DNA of 64,000 nt, taken from positions 1,984,001 through 2,048,000 of the forward strand of contig OY969423.1 of the NCBI GenBank assembly GCA_963699225.1. Reading direction: 5' to 3'. The stretch is from VRUE01 sp963699225 (lineage in GTDB: Bacteria > Actinomycetota > Thermoleophilia > Solirubrobacterales > 70-9). This document shows positions 34,181 to 41,784 of this stretch, in pieces; positions within the stretch are counted from its first letter, which is position 1, and every line of letters starts with the position of its first letter. The notes below the pieces were generated by a model. It did no database searches. It had not been told where the DNA came from and worked only from the letters and a program-made list of their open reading frames with translations. Both the position numbers and the translations under genes were made by a program.

Positions 34181-34546
34181 ATGGCCGGAAAAGAGACCCC
34201 AAGAGGAGGCCAGGCGCTGGTTGAGCTCTCCAACGCGATGGTCGCGCTTCACCGTGAGTACTTCGGCCGCGGTCCCGGCGCGGCGAAGAGCTTCATCAAT
34301 GACGAGACGGTTGTCTGCGTGCTCAGCGACATCTACACCGCGGTCGAGCGCACCCTGATCAGCGCCGGTCAGGCCGAGCACGTGCGGCGCACCCGTGGCC
34401 TGCACCAAAAAGCGCTGGAAGCCGAGTACAAGGCCAGCGTGGAAGAGATCATGGGCCGCCGGGTCGAGGCTTTTCTCAGCGTCGTCCACGTCGATCCCGA
34501 CGTCGCGATCGAGGTCTTCCTGCTCGGCGAGGCCGCCGCGGACTAG
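34181..34546 (+). CDS. DUF2294 family protein (paralogue 2)
   Basis: 121 residues. ALVELSNAMVALHREYFGRG, DETVVCVLSDIYTAVERTLI and MGRRVEAFLSVVHVDPDVAI follow the DUF2294 pattern shared with the genes at 27817 and 34543. The stop codon shares CTAG with the convergent third paralogue, so the two face each other tail to tail. The 225 bases upstream hold no gene. Function unknown. Confidence 0.83.
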   Translation: MAGKETPRGGQALVELSNAMVALHREYFGRGPGAAKSFINDETVVCVLSDIYTAVERTLISAGQAEHVRRTRGLHQKALEAEYKASVEEIMGRRVEAFLSVVHVDPDVAIEVFLLGEAAAD

Positions 34547-34920
34547 CCGCTCTCGGGCTCGGCGAAAAGGAAGAACTCGAGCGCCAGGTTGGCCTCGACG
34601 TCGACCTGGCTGAGGAAGACCCGCACCGAGCGCCCGGTTATCCGCTCGACCACCTCGACGAACTCCTCTTTCACCGCCTCCTGGAACTTCGCCCGCGTCT
34701 CCCGAACGTGCTCGCTGGAGCCGGCGCCGATCAGGGTGCGCTCGGCGGTGGTGAAGATCTCCTCGAGGATGCAGACCGCGTAGTCACTTTGCAGGTAGCT
34801 GCGCGCCTTGGTCGGGCCGCGGCCGTAGAGCCGCGCGTGCAGTTGCACGATCTCGCGCGACAGCTGAGATACGAGTGCCCCGTGGGCAGCCGGACTTTCT
34901 GGAGGGTTTGGACGATCCAA
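34543..34920 (-). CDS. DUF2294 family protein (paralogue 3), TTG start
   Basis: 125 residues, the same length as paralogue 1. SQLSREIVQLHARLYGRGPT, YAVCILEEIFTTAERTLIGA and ITGRSVRVFLSQVDVEANLA define the family. No ATG or GTG lies in a suitable place; TTG at 34920 has AGGAG 7 bases upstream and yields the family length, so it is the probable start. It is tail to tail with paralogue 2 through a shared CTAG stop. Confidence 0.8.
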   Translation of the reverse strand: MDRPNPPESPAAHGALVSQLSREIVQLHARLYGRGPTKARSYLQSDYAVCILEEIFTTAERTLIGAGSSEHVRETRAKFQEAVKEEFVEVVERITGRSVRVFLSQVDVEANLALEFFLFAEPESG

Positions 34921-35163
34921 GCTACGGCTCCTGGTGGATGAGCCGCTTGCCCTGGCTTCGAATTCGTCGCACCCTGCACGGTGAGCCTTGAGACTCGCGC
35001 GCCTGGCTGATGCTCGGCGCCGCCAGGGCACTCGAGCGCGAGAAGCATACCGGTGGTGTCGATCTTGAGAATCGATTCCGAGAAATCTCGGCAGGGTGTC
35101 GATCTCGAGTCTGCCCGTTCGTCGTAGGGGTAGAAGTCCGACAACTAAGAGAAGGAGAACGAG

Positions 35164-35739
35164 ATGGGCAAGATCGTCGTAACCGAGTTCGTATCCCTCG
35201 ATGGCGTGATCGAGGCGCCGGGTGGAGGCGAGGACTACAAGCACGCCGGCTGGACCTTCGAGGTCGATCGCGGCGAAGAGGGCGACAAGTTCAAGCTCGA
35301 CGAGCTTCTCGAGGCCGAGGCGCAGCTGCTGGGCCGCGTGACCTACGAGGGCTTCGCCGCCGCCTGGCCGGCGATGGAAGACGGCGCCGGCTTCGCCGAG
35401 AAGATGAACTCGATGCCGAAGTACGTCGTCTCCTCGACTCTGCAAGGGGCAAGCTGGGAGAACACGACGATCCTCAGTGGCGAGCTCCCCGATGCCGTGG
35501 CTCAGCTGCACCGGGAGGTCGACGGCGTAATCCTCGTCGCCGGCAGCGCCCAGCTGGTTCAGGGCCTGATCGAGCACGACCTGGTCGATGAGCTGCGCCT
35601 GATGGTCTTCCCGGTCCTGCTCGGCGAGGGCAAGCGCCTCTTCGGCGACGTTAGCGAGAAGAAGCCACTGCGCCTGACCGACTCGAAGACCCTCGGCGAC
35701 GGCATCGCCCTGCTCACCTACGAGCTGGCGAAGGCCTGA
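35164..35739 (+). CDS. Dihydrofolate reductase / RibD C-terminal domain family protein
   Basis: 191 residues. MGKIVVTEFVSLDGVIEAPG opens the RibD_C/DHFR-like fold; AQLLGRVTYEGFAAAWPAME and GVILVAGSAQLVQGLIEHDL with LVDELRLMVFPVLLGEGKRL are the nucleotide-binding segments. These YwjB/YyaP-like proteins are reductases of unknown substrate. GAGAAGGAGAACGAG gives a strong ribosome site. The last 22 bases overlap the convergent SDR-DUF892 gene. A second family member is at 49054. Confidence 0.87.
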   Translation: MGKIVVTEFVSLDGVIEAPGGGEDYKHAGWTFEVDRGEEGDKFKLDELLEAEAQLLGRVTYEGFAAAWPAMEDGAGFAEKMNSMPKYVVSSTLQGASWENTTILSGELPDAVAQLHREVDGVILVAGSAQLVQGLIEHDLVDELRLMVFPVLLGEGKRLFGDVSEKKPLRLTDSKTLGDGIALLTYELAKA

Positions 35740-37652
35740 GCAAGCGCCTCGACCGCGGCACGCTCCTCAGCAAGGATCCGTTCGGCGACGCCGGTGACCT
35801 TCTGGTCGCCGGCTCGCCGGGCGAGCCGCTCGAGCAGCTCATAGCCGGCGATCTCGAGGTGCTCGAAGGCGGAGACGAAGCCGACGAGCTTGGCCGTCGT
35901 CTCGGGTTGGGCAGCGAAGAAGGCGCCGACCTGCATCCCAGTCAGTTGCAGCACGGCGTCCCTCGCCTTGGCTTGCTTGGCCCCGCGCGCCTCGATCCGT
36001 TCGCGCAGCATCGCCTCGTGCTCCTCGCTCTCGCGCAGGTGGGCGGCGAAGAAGCGCTTCAGATTCTCGTCCTCGACCACCCTCGGCGCCATTTCAAGCA
36101 GCTGCAGCCCCTGCTTCTCGATCGCGTGGACATCCGCCAGGCAGCGATTGAGCTGGGTGGCGAGGTCGAGTGCACCGCCACCGTTGAGCGAGGCGTCGAC
36201 GACGAGGTCAAACGAGTTTTCGAGCCGGTCGGCCATCTGCCGCGCCTCCTCGCCGATCTGTCTGGCTATCGCCGCAGTCGCGCCATCGCCCGCTTCTTCG
36301 GCCGTTTTCGTCAGCAGCTCATAGGCGGCGATCTCCATGTGCTCGTAAGAGAAGGCGTGGGCGACCAGCTTGGCGGGGTTGTCGGGCTCGCTGGCGGCGA
36401 AGACCGCCATGCCGATACCCCCGGCTCGCTCGGAGGAGCCGTCGAGAACACCCACGCCGTGTGCCCGCAGTCGCTCGCGCAGGCGCTGCTCGTGTGCTTC
36501 GGTCTCGCCGGCGTGCGCCACGAAGATCGCCGCGAGCCGCTCGTCGCCGGCAATCAGCGGTGCCCGCCGCATCTGGGTCAGCGCCTGCCGCCCGATCGCG
36601 TGCACGGCAGTGAGCTGCTGGACCAATTTCGCCTCCCGCGGCTCCTTCTCGGGCCGCTCCGCCTCGATCTCGGCCGGCCACTCGCCGAGGTGCATGACCG
36701 GGCTGCCGAGCGGGGCTGCCGTGCCGTGTTGGACCGAGCGCAGGCCCGTGAAGAGGTCGGCCAGCGCCTCGATCGCGGTCACTCGCGGTTCCCACCCCAG
36801 CTCACGCGCGGCCCGCTCTGAGGAAACCAGCGGCAGCTCCATTGCCATGTCGAGCCAGTCGGGCGGGGTCGGCTGCAAGCGCAGGCGCCAGCTCAGGTCA
36901 GCCAAGCGGCGGGCCAGTGAGAAGGACAGCGGGAAGGTCCCCAGGTTGAGCGCAGCCGCCAGGTCGTCGGTGCCGAGCGGCGGCCCGGCCGCGAGGTTGA
37001 AGGCGCCGCTGACGTCGCGAATCGTGGCGAGGGCGTAGGCGCGGGCAAGGTCTGAGGTGTGGATCGCCTGAAAGCAGAGCCCGGCCAGCCGCGGGATTGC
37101 CGGGACGAGGCCGTGGCGCAGCAGGAAGTCAGGGATGAAGGGCCCGGCCAGCAGCCGGGAGAGCTCGACCGTGGCGTCGCCCCTGCAGGTCAAGGCCGGT
37201 CGCAGGCGGACCACTTGGGTGTTCGGAGCGACGCTTTCGAACTCATCGAGATGCCCCTCGACCCTCGTCTTGTGGCGCGCGTGGACGGAGCTTGCCGCCC
37301 CGCCGAGCGGCCAGTCCTCGTCGACCAGGTGGCCACGCGGTGCGGACGAGTAGGCGACGATCGATGACGAGTAGACCAGCTTCGGCACGCCGGTCGCGGC
37401 GACCGCTTCGAACACCTGGCGGCTGCCTTCGACGTTGAGCCGCTGCAGCTCCTCGAGGTCGTGCGTGGGCTGGACCGCCCAGGCGAGGTGGACTACGGCA
37501 TCGGCGCCGCGGAAGCTCGGCTCGAGATCGGAGCGGGCGATACCTGCCGCTCCCGCCATGCCGACGACCTGGCTCACCTCATCGCGCTCAGCAAGAGCTT
37601 CGACAACGCTTCGGCCGACGTTGCCGCTGGCCCCGGTCACCACTACCTTCAT
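35718..37652 (-). CDS. Fusion: NAD-dependent epimerase/dehydratase plus two DUF892 ferritin-like domains
   Basis: 644 residues. Residues 1-315 are an extended SDR: MKVVVTGASGNVGRSVVEAL, a DAVVHLAWAV strand, then LVYSSSIVAYSS (the usual Y-x3-K is not evident) and RLRPALTCRGDA. Residues about 345-485 and 490-640 are two DUF892/YciF-like four-helix domains, each with the metal-ligand pattern: HAGETEAHEQRLRERL then YEHMEIAAYELL; HLRESEEHEAMLRERI then FEHLEIAGYELLERL. DUF892 proteins are linked to oxidative or osmotic stress. This combination is unusual. The frame is uninterrupted, so it is a real single ORF. Confidence 0.85.
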   Translation of the reverse strand: MKVVVTGASGNVGRSVVEALAERDEVSQVVGMAGAAGIARSDLEPSFRGADAVVHLAWAVQPTHDLEELQRLNVEGSRQVFEAVAATGVPKLVYSSSIVAYSSAPRGHLVDEDWPLGGAASSVHARHKTRVEGHLDEFESVAPNTQVVRLRPALTCRGDATVELSRLLAGPFIPDFLLRHGLVPAIPRLAGLCFQAIHTSDLARAYALATIRDVSGAFNLAAGPPLGTDDLAAALNLGTFPLSFSLARRLADLSWRLRLQPTPPDWLDMAMELPLVSSERAARELGWEPRVTAIEALADLFTGLRSVQHGTAAPLGSPVMHLGEWPAEIEAERPEKEPREAKLVQQLTAVHAIGRQALTQMRRAPLIAGDERLAAIFVAHAGETEAHEQRLRERLRAHGVGVLDGSSERAGGIGMAVFAASEPDNPAKLVAHAFSYEHMEIAAYELLTKTAEEAGDGATAAIARQIGEEARQMADRLENSFDLVVDASLNGGGALDLATQLNRCLADVHAIEKQGLQLLEMAPRVVEDENLKRFFAAHLRESEEHEAMLRERIEARGAKQAKARDAVLQLTGMQVGAFFAAQPETTAKLVGFVSAFEHLEIAGYELLERLARRAGDQKVTGVAERILAEERAAVEALAQAFASS

Positions 37653-37829
37653 GAATTCATGAAGGGAGGCTATTTCTGCATTTGTTGTTATCCATGCTTT
37701 CCCGATGCCCTGCCGCGAAGCTGGCTAAACGTTCAGCCTTCTTCGATGAGTGCGCTTAATACGGTACAAAAGTTTTCTAACCGGGAGGAGGATCTGGGTT
37801 GGGCGGTTTTTCCTTCCGAATAGACGGGT

Positions 37830-38066
37830 ATGAAGCCGGGGATGGTCGACACCAAGTCGATTCCCAAACCCGGTGAGCGCTGGCTCAGCTGCCCGCCTTA
37901 CGTGCTGATCGCCCACGTGTTGGGGGTCGAGCGGGTCGACGGGCGGCCATTGGTCAGCTACGAGCTGCAGGACGACGACGGCGCCGTCATCGAGAGAGTT
38001 GACCGCGCTGCCCTGGACGATGGCTGGTGGAAGGCCTTTCAGCCGATGCGCCAGCGCTTCGGCTGA
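37830..38066 (+). CDS. Small hypothetical protein
   Basis: 78 residues, compact, ending with WWKAFQPMRQRFG. The centre (YVLIAHVLGVERVDGRPLVS then YELQDDDGAVIERV) looks like a small beta-barrel with regular strands. No signal peptide or membrane segment. ATG 37830 is used; ATG 37842 is possible. It lies just upstream of the MEDS-HATPase gene and may be cotranscribed with it. I do not recognise a named family. Confidence 0.6.
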   Translation: MKPGMVDTKSIPKPGERWLSCPPYVLIAHVLGVERVDGRPLVSYELQDDDGAVIERVDRAALDDGWWKAFQPMRQRFG

Positions 38067-38118
38067 ATATGAGACAGAGCGTCTAAACCCGCGCCTGAAG
38101 TTGGCCGAAGAGACCGTA

Positions 38119-39078
38119 GTGGCGCAAGGCGAAATCGACATTGGTATGGGCCCGGATTTTCAGCACGAGGCGTTGATCTACGCGGGCCGGGAGCAGTTCC
38201 TGGCCGCCGCCGTTCCCTTTCTTGCTGCCGCCCTCGCCGGCGGCGAACCGGCTTTGGTGGCGGTACGGCAGGCGAACGCCGAGTTGCTCAAAGCAGAGCT
38301 TGGCTCAGATGCCGAGCGGGTGGGCTTCGTCGCGATCGAAGAGGTCGGGCGCAACCCGGCCCGGATCGTGTCTTTTTGGCGCGACTTTCTCGCCGGCCAG
38401 GCCGGCCAGGCCGGCCAGGCCGGTCGCCCCGCCCGGGGTATCAGCGAACCGGTCTGGCCCGGCCGCGAGGCGGCCGAGATCGAGGAGTGCCAGCGTCACG
38501 AGCACCTGCTCAACCTCGCCTTTCCGCCCGGGACACGCCCCTCGCTGCTCTGCTCCTACGACGGCTCGGCGCTCCCCGACGAGGTGCTCGATGGGGTCTT
38601 CCGCTCACACCGGGCGGTGCTGCGCGACGGCTCGCGGCTGCCGAGCGACAGCTACCGTCGCGAATGCGATTGCTATAGCGGCCAGCTTCCCCGCCATCCG
38701 CCCGATGCCGAGACTTTGCCCTACAACCGCGCCCGTCTCGCGGCGGTGAGGAAGCGGGTGAAGGAAGCCGCCGAGCAGATGGGCATTGGGCCGCGGCGCG
38801 CGGCCGATCTGGTCGCCGCGGCTAGCGAGCTCGCCGCCAACAGCATCGCCCACGGCGGCGGCACCGGCACGATGTCGATCTGGCGCGAGGGCAACTATCT
38901 GTTGATCGACTTCGAGGACCGGGGCACGATCGAAGAGCCGCTCGCCGGCCGGCTGCACCCGGCGGTCGACCAGCAGGGAGGCCGCGGTCTCTGGCTGGCC
39001 AATCAGCTCTGCGATCTGGTCCAGATCCGCTCCGGCGCCCTCGGCACCACCGTGCGGCTGCAGGCCGGCATCACCTAG
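38119..39078 (+). CDS. MEDS-domain sensor with HATPase (anti-sigma kinase-like) domain
   Basis: About 319 residues. Residues 12-170 are a MEDS (DcmR-type) sensory domain: FQHEALIYAGREQFLAAAVP and LLCSYDGSALPDEVLDGVFR. Residues 225-318 are an RsbW-like HATPase: RRAADLVAAASELAANSIAH is the N-box, DFEDRGTIEEP the G1 region, QQGGRGLWLANQLCDLVQIR the G2 region. Such proteins phosphorylate or sequester sigma-factor antagonists. A (GQA)3 linker is encoded by a 9-base tandem repeat. Start uncertain: GTG 38119 or ATG 38146. It ends in a CTAG shared with the DUF4235 gene. Confidence 0.82.
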   Translation: MAQGEIDIGMGPDFQHEALIYAGREQFLAAAVPFLAAALAGGEPALVAVRQANAELLKAELGSDAERVGFVAIEEVGRNPARIVSFWRDFLAGQAGQAGQAGRPARGISEPVWPGREAAEIEECQRHEHLLNLAFPPGTRPSLLCSYDGSALPDEVLDGVFRSHRAVLRDGSRLPSDSYRRECDCYSGQLPRHPPDAETLPYNRARLAAVRKRVKEAAEQMGIGPRRAADLVAAASELAANSIAHGGGTGTMSIWREGNYLLIDFEDRGTIEEPLAGRLHPAVDQQGGRGLWLANQLCDLVQIRSGALGTTVRLQAGIT

Positions 39079-39353
39079 GTCGCGGGATCGGCCTTTTCCT
39101 CGCCCGGCCATCGACCCGTCGCCGAGGCGAAGCCGACACGAGCGCCGCGGTCGACCATGCCTTTGACCAGGCGGAAGATCGCCCCCTCCAGCAGCAGCGC
39201 CAAGACCAGCTTGGGGTAGGAGACCTCGCGGTTCTCGACCTCCGGCGCTTGCTCGTCGTCGACGATCGCCCAGATTCGCTCAAAGCCCTTCTGGGCGGCA
39301 AAGCCGGCGGCCAGCCCGGCGAGAATTCCGATCGGAGCAAAGAGAACCTTCAT
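39075..39353 (-). CDS. DUF4235 family membrane protein
   Basis: 92 residues. APIGILAGLAAGFAAQKGFE is the first hydrophobic, glycine-rich segment, then RIWAIVDDEQAPEVENREVS and a second helix LVLALLLEGAIFRLVKGMVD with RGARVGFASATGRWPGEE at the end, the standard DUF4235 order in actinobacteria. Two membrane helices are expected. Function unknown. The stop shares CTAG with the convergent MEDS gene. Confidence 0.87.
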   Translation of the reverse strand: MKVLFAPIGILAGLAAGFAAQKGFERIWAIVDDEQAPEVENREVSYPKLVLALLLEGAIFRLVKGMVDRGARVGFASATGRWPGEEKADPAT

Positions 39354-39456
39354 CCCGCCGAGCTACCCGTGGCGCTGTTTGGCAAACGGGAGCAGGGGGC
39401 TTGCGCGAGCAGACATTCGTGTTTACCATGCGCGCTCCAACGGCAGCGGGGGCGGG

Positions 39457-39933
39457 ATGGGCGACAGGGCACGGCAACCAGACGATTTCGCGTTCGCTTT
39501 CGACTCGGCTTTCGCGGCCCTGCAGGTGCGGATCGAGTCCGCCTGTGCGGCGGCGAGCGAGTGGCCCGAGCAGGTGGCAGGCGGGATCAGGGCGGCCTTC
39601 GACTGGGCCGCGGCAGAACCCGTCGCGGCACAGCTGCTGACCAACGATGCCCTGGCCCGCGGCAGTGCCGGCTTCGAGCGCTACGAGCGGATGATCGCCT
39701 ACATCGCCCAGCTGCTCGAGCCCGGCCGCGAGCAGGCCGGGCACGGCGAGCGCCTGCCCGTGATCACCGAGCGGGCGATGGCGAGCGGGGTGGCAATGCT
39801 GGTCGCGCAGCGCCTCTCGCTTGGCAAGCAGGCCGAGCTCCCCGCAATCGCCGGCGAGGCGATCCAGTTCGTCCTCACGCCGTACTTGGGCGGCGCGGCG
39901 GCCCGCCGGGCCGCGCTCGACGGACTCGCTTGA
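39457..39933 (+). CDS. TetR-type C-terminal ligand domain without DNA-binding domain
   Basis: 158 residues. The whole protein aligns by eye with the ligand-binding half of the TetR at the window start: AAEPVAAQLLTNDALARGSA, FERYERMIAYIAQLLEPGRE, and the ending EAIQFVLTPYLGGAA against EFTLTPYVGSQEA. There is no HTH before it; the N-terminus FAFAFDSAFAALQVRIESAC corresponds to the first ligand-domain helices. ATG 39457 has GGGGCGGG upstream. It could be a free dimerisation partner that poisons or tunes full-length TetR proteins, or a decayed regulator. Confidence 0.72.
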   Translation: MGDRARQPDDFAFAFDSAFAALQVRIESACAAASEWPEQVAGGIRAAFDWAAAEPVAAQLLTNDALARGSAGFERYERMIAYIAQLLEPGREQAGHGERLPVITERAMASGVAMLVAQRLSLGKQAELPAIAGEAIQFVLTPYLGGAAARRAALDGLA

Positions 39934-39959
39934 CATGTGACTAATTAGTCACCTATAGT
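39930..39959 (+). promoter_or_regulatory. arsR promoter with 16-base palindrome between -35 and -10
   Basis: TTGACA (39930-39935), an 18-base spacer and TATAGT (39954-39959) form a strong promoter. The spacer contains the perfect palindrome GTGACTAATTAGTCAC (39937-39952), the likely ArsR operator. The ATG at 39967 lies only 7 bases after the -10 box, so the transcript is probably leaderless. Confidence 0.8.
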
Positions 39960-39966
39960 CCAGTCC

Positions 39967-40278
39967 ATGGACGAGGTGTTCAAGGCGCTTGCCGATCCCA
40001 CTCGCCGCAGCTTGCTCGACGAGCTCTTCGAGCGCGATGGGCAGACGCTGAGCGAGCTCGAGGGGCGGCTGCCGATGACGCGCTTCGGCGTGATGAAGCA
40101 CCTGCGCGTGCTCGAGGAGGCGGGTCTGGTCAAGACCCGCAAGCGCGGGCGCGAGAAGTTGCACTTCCTCAGCCCCGTCCCGATCCGGCTGGTTCACGAC
40201 CGTTGGGTGAGCAAGTACGCGGAGCCCTGGACAGCGGCCCTGAGCGGCCTCAAGCAAGAACTGGAGAAGGAGGAGTAA
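39967..40278 (+). CDS. ArsR family transcriptional regulator (SRPBCC-associated type)
   Basis: 103 residues. MDEVFKALADPTRRSLLDEL, LSELEGRLPMTRFGVMKHLR and VLEEAGLVKTRKRGREKLHF form the ArsR winged helix. It lacks the metal-binding CVC motif and belongs to the group paired with AHSA1/SRPBCC genes, one of which follows after two bases. Strong palindromic operator in its own promoter suggests autorepression. Confidence 0.92.
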   Translation: MDEVFKALADPTRRSLLDELFERDGQTLSELEGRLPMTRFGVMKHLRVLEEAGLVKTRKRGREKLHFLSPVPIRLVHDRWVSKYAEPWTAALSGLKQELEKEE

Positions 40279-40280
40279 CG

Positions 40281-40754
40281 ATGGAGAAGGTTTTCGAGAT
40301 CTACATCAAGACCACCCCGGAGCGGCTCTGGGAGGCGATCACCGATCCCGAGCTGCGGGCGAAGTACAACTTCGGCGTCGGGGTCAGCTCGGACTGGTCG
40401 CCGGGCTCGAGCTACGAGTCCGTGCACCCGGCCGCCGGGATCAAGATCGCCGCCGGCGAGAACCTCGAGGTCGAGCCGCCGCGCCGCCTGGTGCAGAGCT
40501 TCAACGCGCTCTGGAGCGACGACGTCCAGGCGCAGGGAACCTCGCGGGTGACCTGGGAGATCGAGCCGGTTGGGGACTCCTGCCAGCTCACCGTCACTCA
40601 CGATCAGCTGCCCGAGAGCGCGAACCCGGAACTGTACGGCGGCTGGCCGATGATCCTCTCCGGCCTGAAGACGCTGCTGGAGACCGGTGAGGAGCTGACC
40701 ACGCCGGGGTCGCTGCGCTACTCCGGACAGGAGAGCGAGGCCTGGTCCTCGTAA
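40281..40754 (+). CDS. SRPBCC / AHSA1 domain protein
   Basis: 157 residues. MEKVFEIYIKTTPERLWEAI with TDPELRAKYNFG begins the AHSA1-like START fold; VQSFNALWSDDVQAQGTSRV and WPMILSGLKTLLETGEELTT complete it. These proteins accompany ArsR regulators of this type and bind small ligands. GAGAAGGAGGAG gives a strong ribosome site within the end of arsR. The downstream region holds a gene remnant on the other strand. Confidence 0.87.
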   Translation: MEKVFEIYIKTTPERLWEAITDPELRAKYNFGVGVSSDWSPGSSYESVHPAAGIKIAAGENLEVEPPRRLVQSFNALWSDDVQAQGTSRVTWEIEPVGDSCQLTVTHDQLPESANPELYGGWPMILSGLKTLLETGEELTTPGSLRYSGQESEAWSS

Positions 40755-40763
40755 GCGGGTGAA

Positions 40764-40844
40764 TCAGACGACGCCGAGGTCGACCATGCTGCGGCCGGTC
40801 TCGGCGATCGTCTGCTCGAGCGGGAGCGGGGACCAGCCGAGCGG
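40764..40844 (-). pseudogene. Remnant: C-terminus of an NAD-dependent epimerase-like gene
   Basis: On the minus strand this stretch reads PLGWSPLPLEQTIAETG then RSMVDLGVV and a stop. LGW-P-PLE-ti-eT is the usual end of extended SDR proteins. It follows directly, in the same frame, after the TAG stop of the DUF4337 gene, with nothing of the rest of an SDR present. It is best explained as the leftover 3' end of a deleted gene. Only about 26 codons support this. Confidence 0.45.
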
Positions 40845-41417
40845 CTAGGCGAGCAGGCCGACGGCGAGCAGCAGGACGCCGGCCGTTGCCGCGGCGCCAC
40901 CACAGGCGAGCAACCAGCGCCGGCGGGCGATGATCGAGACCGAGGCCAGCACGATTCCGACCTGGAGGCCGACCTCGGCCAGCTCGTAGTCGAGGTGCTG
41001 GGTGTTGGCGTGGTCGGCTTCGTCTTCGTCAGCGTGGATCTCGGCGTTCAGGTGAGCGTCGGCTGGCTTCAGCTCCTGGGCGATCCGCGTCTCATGTTGC
41101 AGCGCCTCGGCGGAGGCGCGCCGCACCTGCGCACTGCCCGCGCTGAGGGCCTGCAGCAACCCGGCGTTGCCACTGGCGATGTCGATCTTGACCCGGTTGC
41201 TCTCCAGCCGGGCGGAAGTGTCGGCCCGGTGGGTCTCACCGGTGACGACCTCCTTCACGGCCTCGTTGGAGAGGAAGGTCGCCAGGGCAAGGAAGGCAGC
41301 CATTACGGCAACGGCAAGCGCCGCGTTCCGCCCGTAGTGCGGCCCATCGCGGCCGTCGGCGGCCGCCGCGACCCGGTGCCCCTCCTCGAACCGCTCGTAT
41401 GAACGATGGGCCTCCAA
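40845..41417 (-). CDS. DUF4337-like membrane protein
   Basis: 190 residues. A membrane helix at about 32-50 (NAALAVAVMAAFLALATFLS), a long soluble helical part with SNEAVKEVVTGETHRADTSA, and two C-terminal helices (LQVGIVLASVSIIA and LLACGGAAATAGVLLLAVG). The arrangement matches DUF4337. Function unknown. It lies 4 bases after the GNAT gene on the same strand. Confidence 0.75.
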   Translation of the reverse strand: MEAHRSYERFEEGHRVAAAADGRDGPHYGRNAALAVAVMAAFLALATFLSNEAVKEVVTGETHRADTSARLESNRVKIDIASGNAGLLQALSAGSAQVRRASAEALQHETRIAQELKPADAHLNAEIHADEDEADHANTQHLDYELAEVGLQVGIVLASVSIIARRRWLLACGGAAATAGVLLLAVGLLA

Positions 41418-41421
41418 GACG

Positions 41422-41736
41422 CTATAGCTCGAACTCGGCGCGCCGTCCCTCGGGCACGAGGTCGACGTACTGGCGATGGCGCTGGATGTAGTCGTTGACG
41501 AAGGGGCAGAAGGGCAGGACCGCCAGCCCGCGCTCGCGCGCGTCCTGCAGGGCGAAAGAGATCAGCTGACCGCCGAGCCCGCGACCCTCGAACTCTTCGT
41601 AGATCTCGGTATGGACCAACTCGATCAATTCGGGTCGCAGCCGGTACTGCAGAAGCCCCGCCCGTTTGCCGTCAGCGCGAATGACATAGCGGTGGCTATC
41701 GGCGTCGTCGGTGATCTCGATCTGAGCAGCACTCAT
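41422..41736 (-). CDS. GNAT-like N-acetyltransferase, YidJ-like short form
   Basis: 104 residues. RADGKRAGLLQYRLRPELIE, LVHTEIYEEFEGRGLGGQLI and LQDARERGLAVLPFCPFVND YI are the core of small GCN5-like acetyltransferases (Gcn5-related type that uses one short domain). The E-G-R-G-L-G-G loop is the acetyl-CoA site. Substrate unknown. The final EFEL residues precede DUF4337 by 4 bases. Confidence 0.87.
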   Translation of the reverse strand: MSAAQIEITDDADSHRYVIRADGKRAGLLQYRLRPELIELVHTEIYEEFEGRGLGGQLISFALQDARERGLAVLPFCPFVNDYIQRHRQYVDLVPEGRRAEFEL

Positions 41737-41784
41737 GCCTGGCACCCTAGTGATCGGGATTTCAACCCCAAGGAGGAGAACGAG

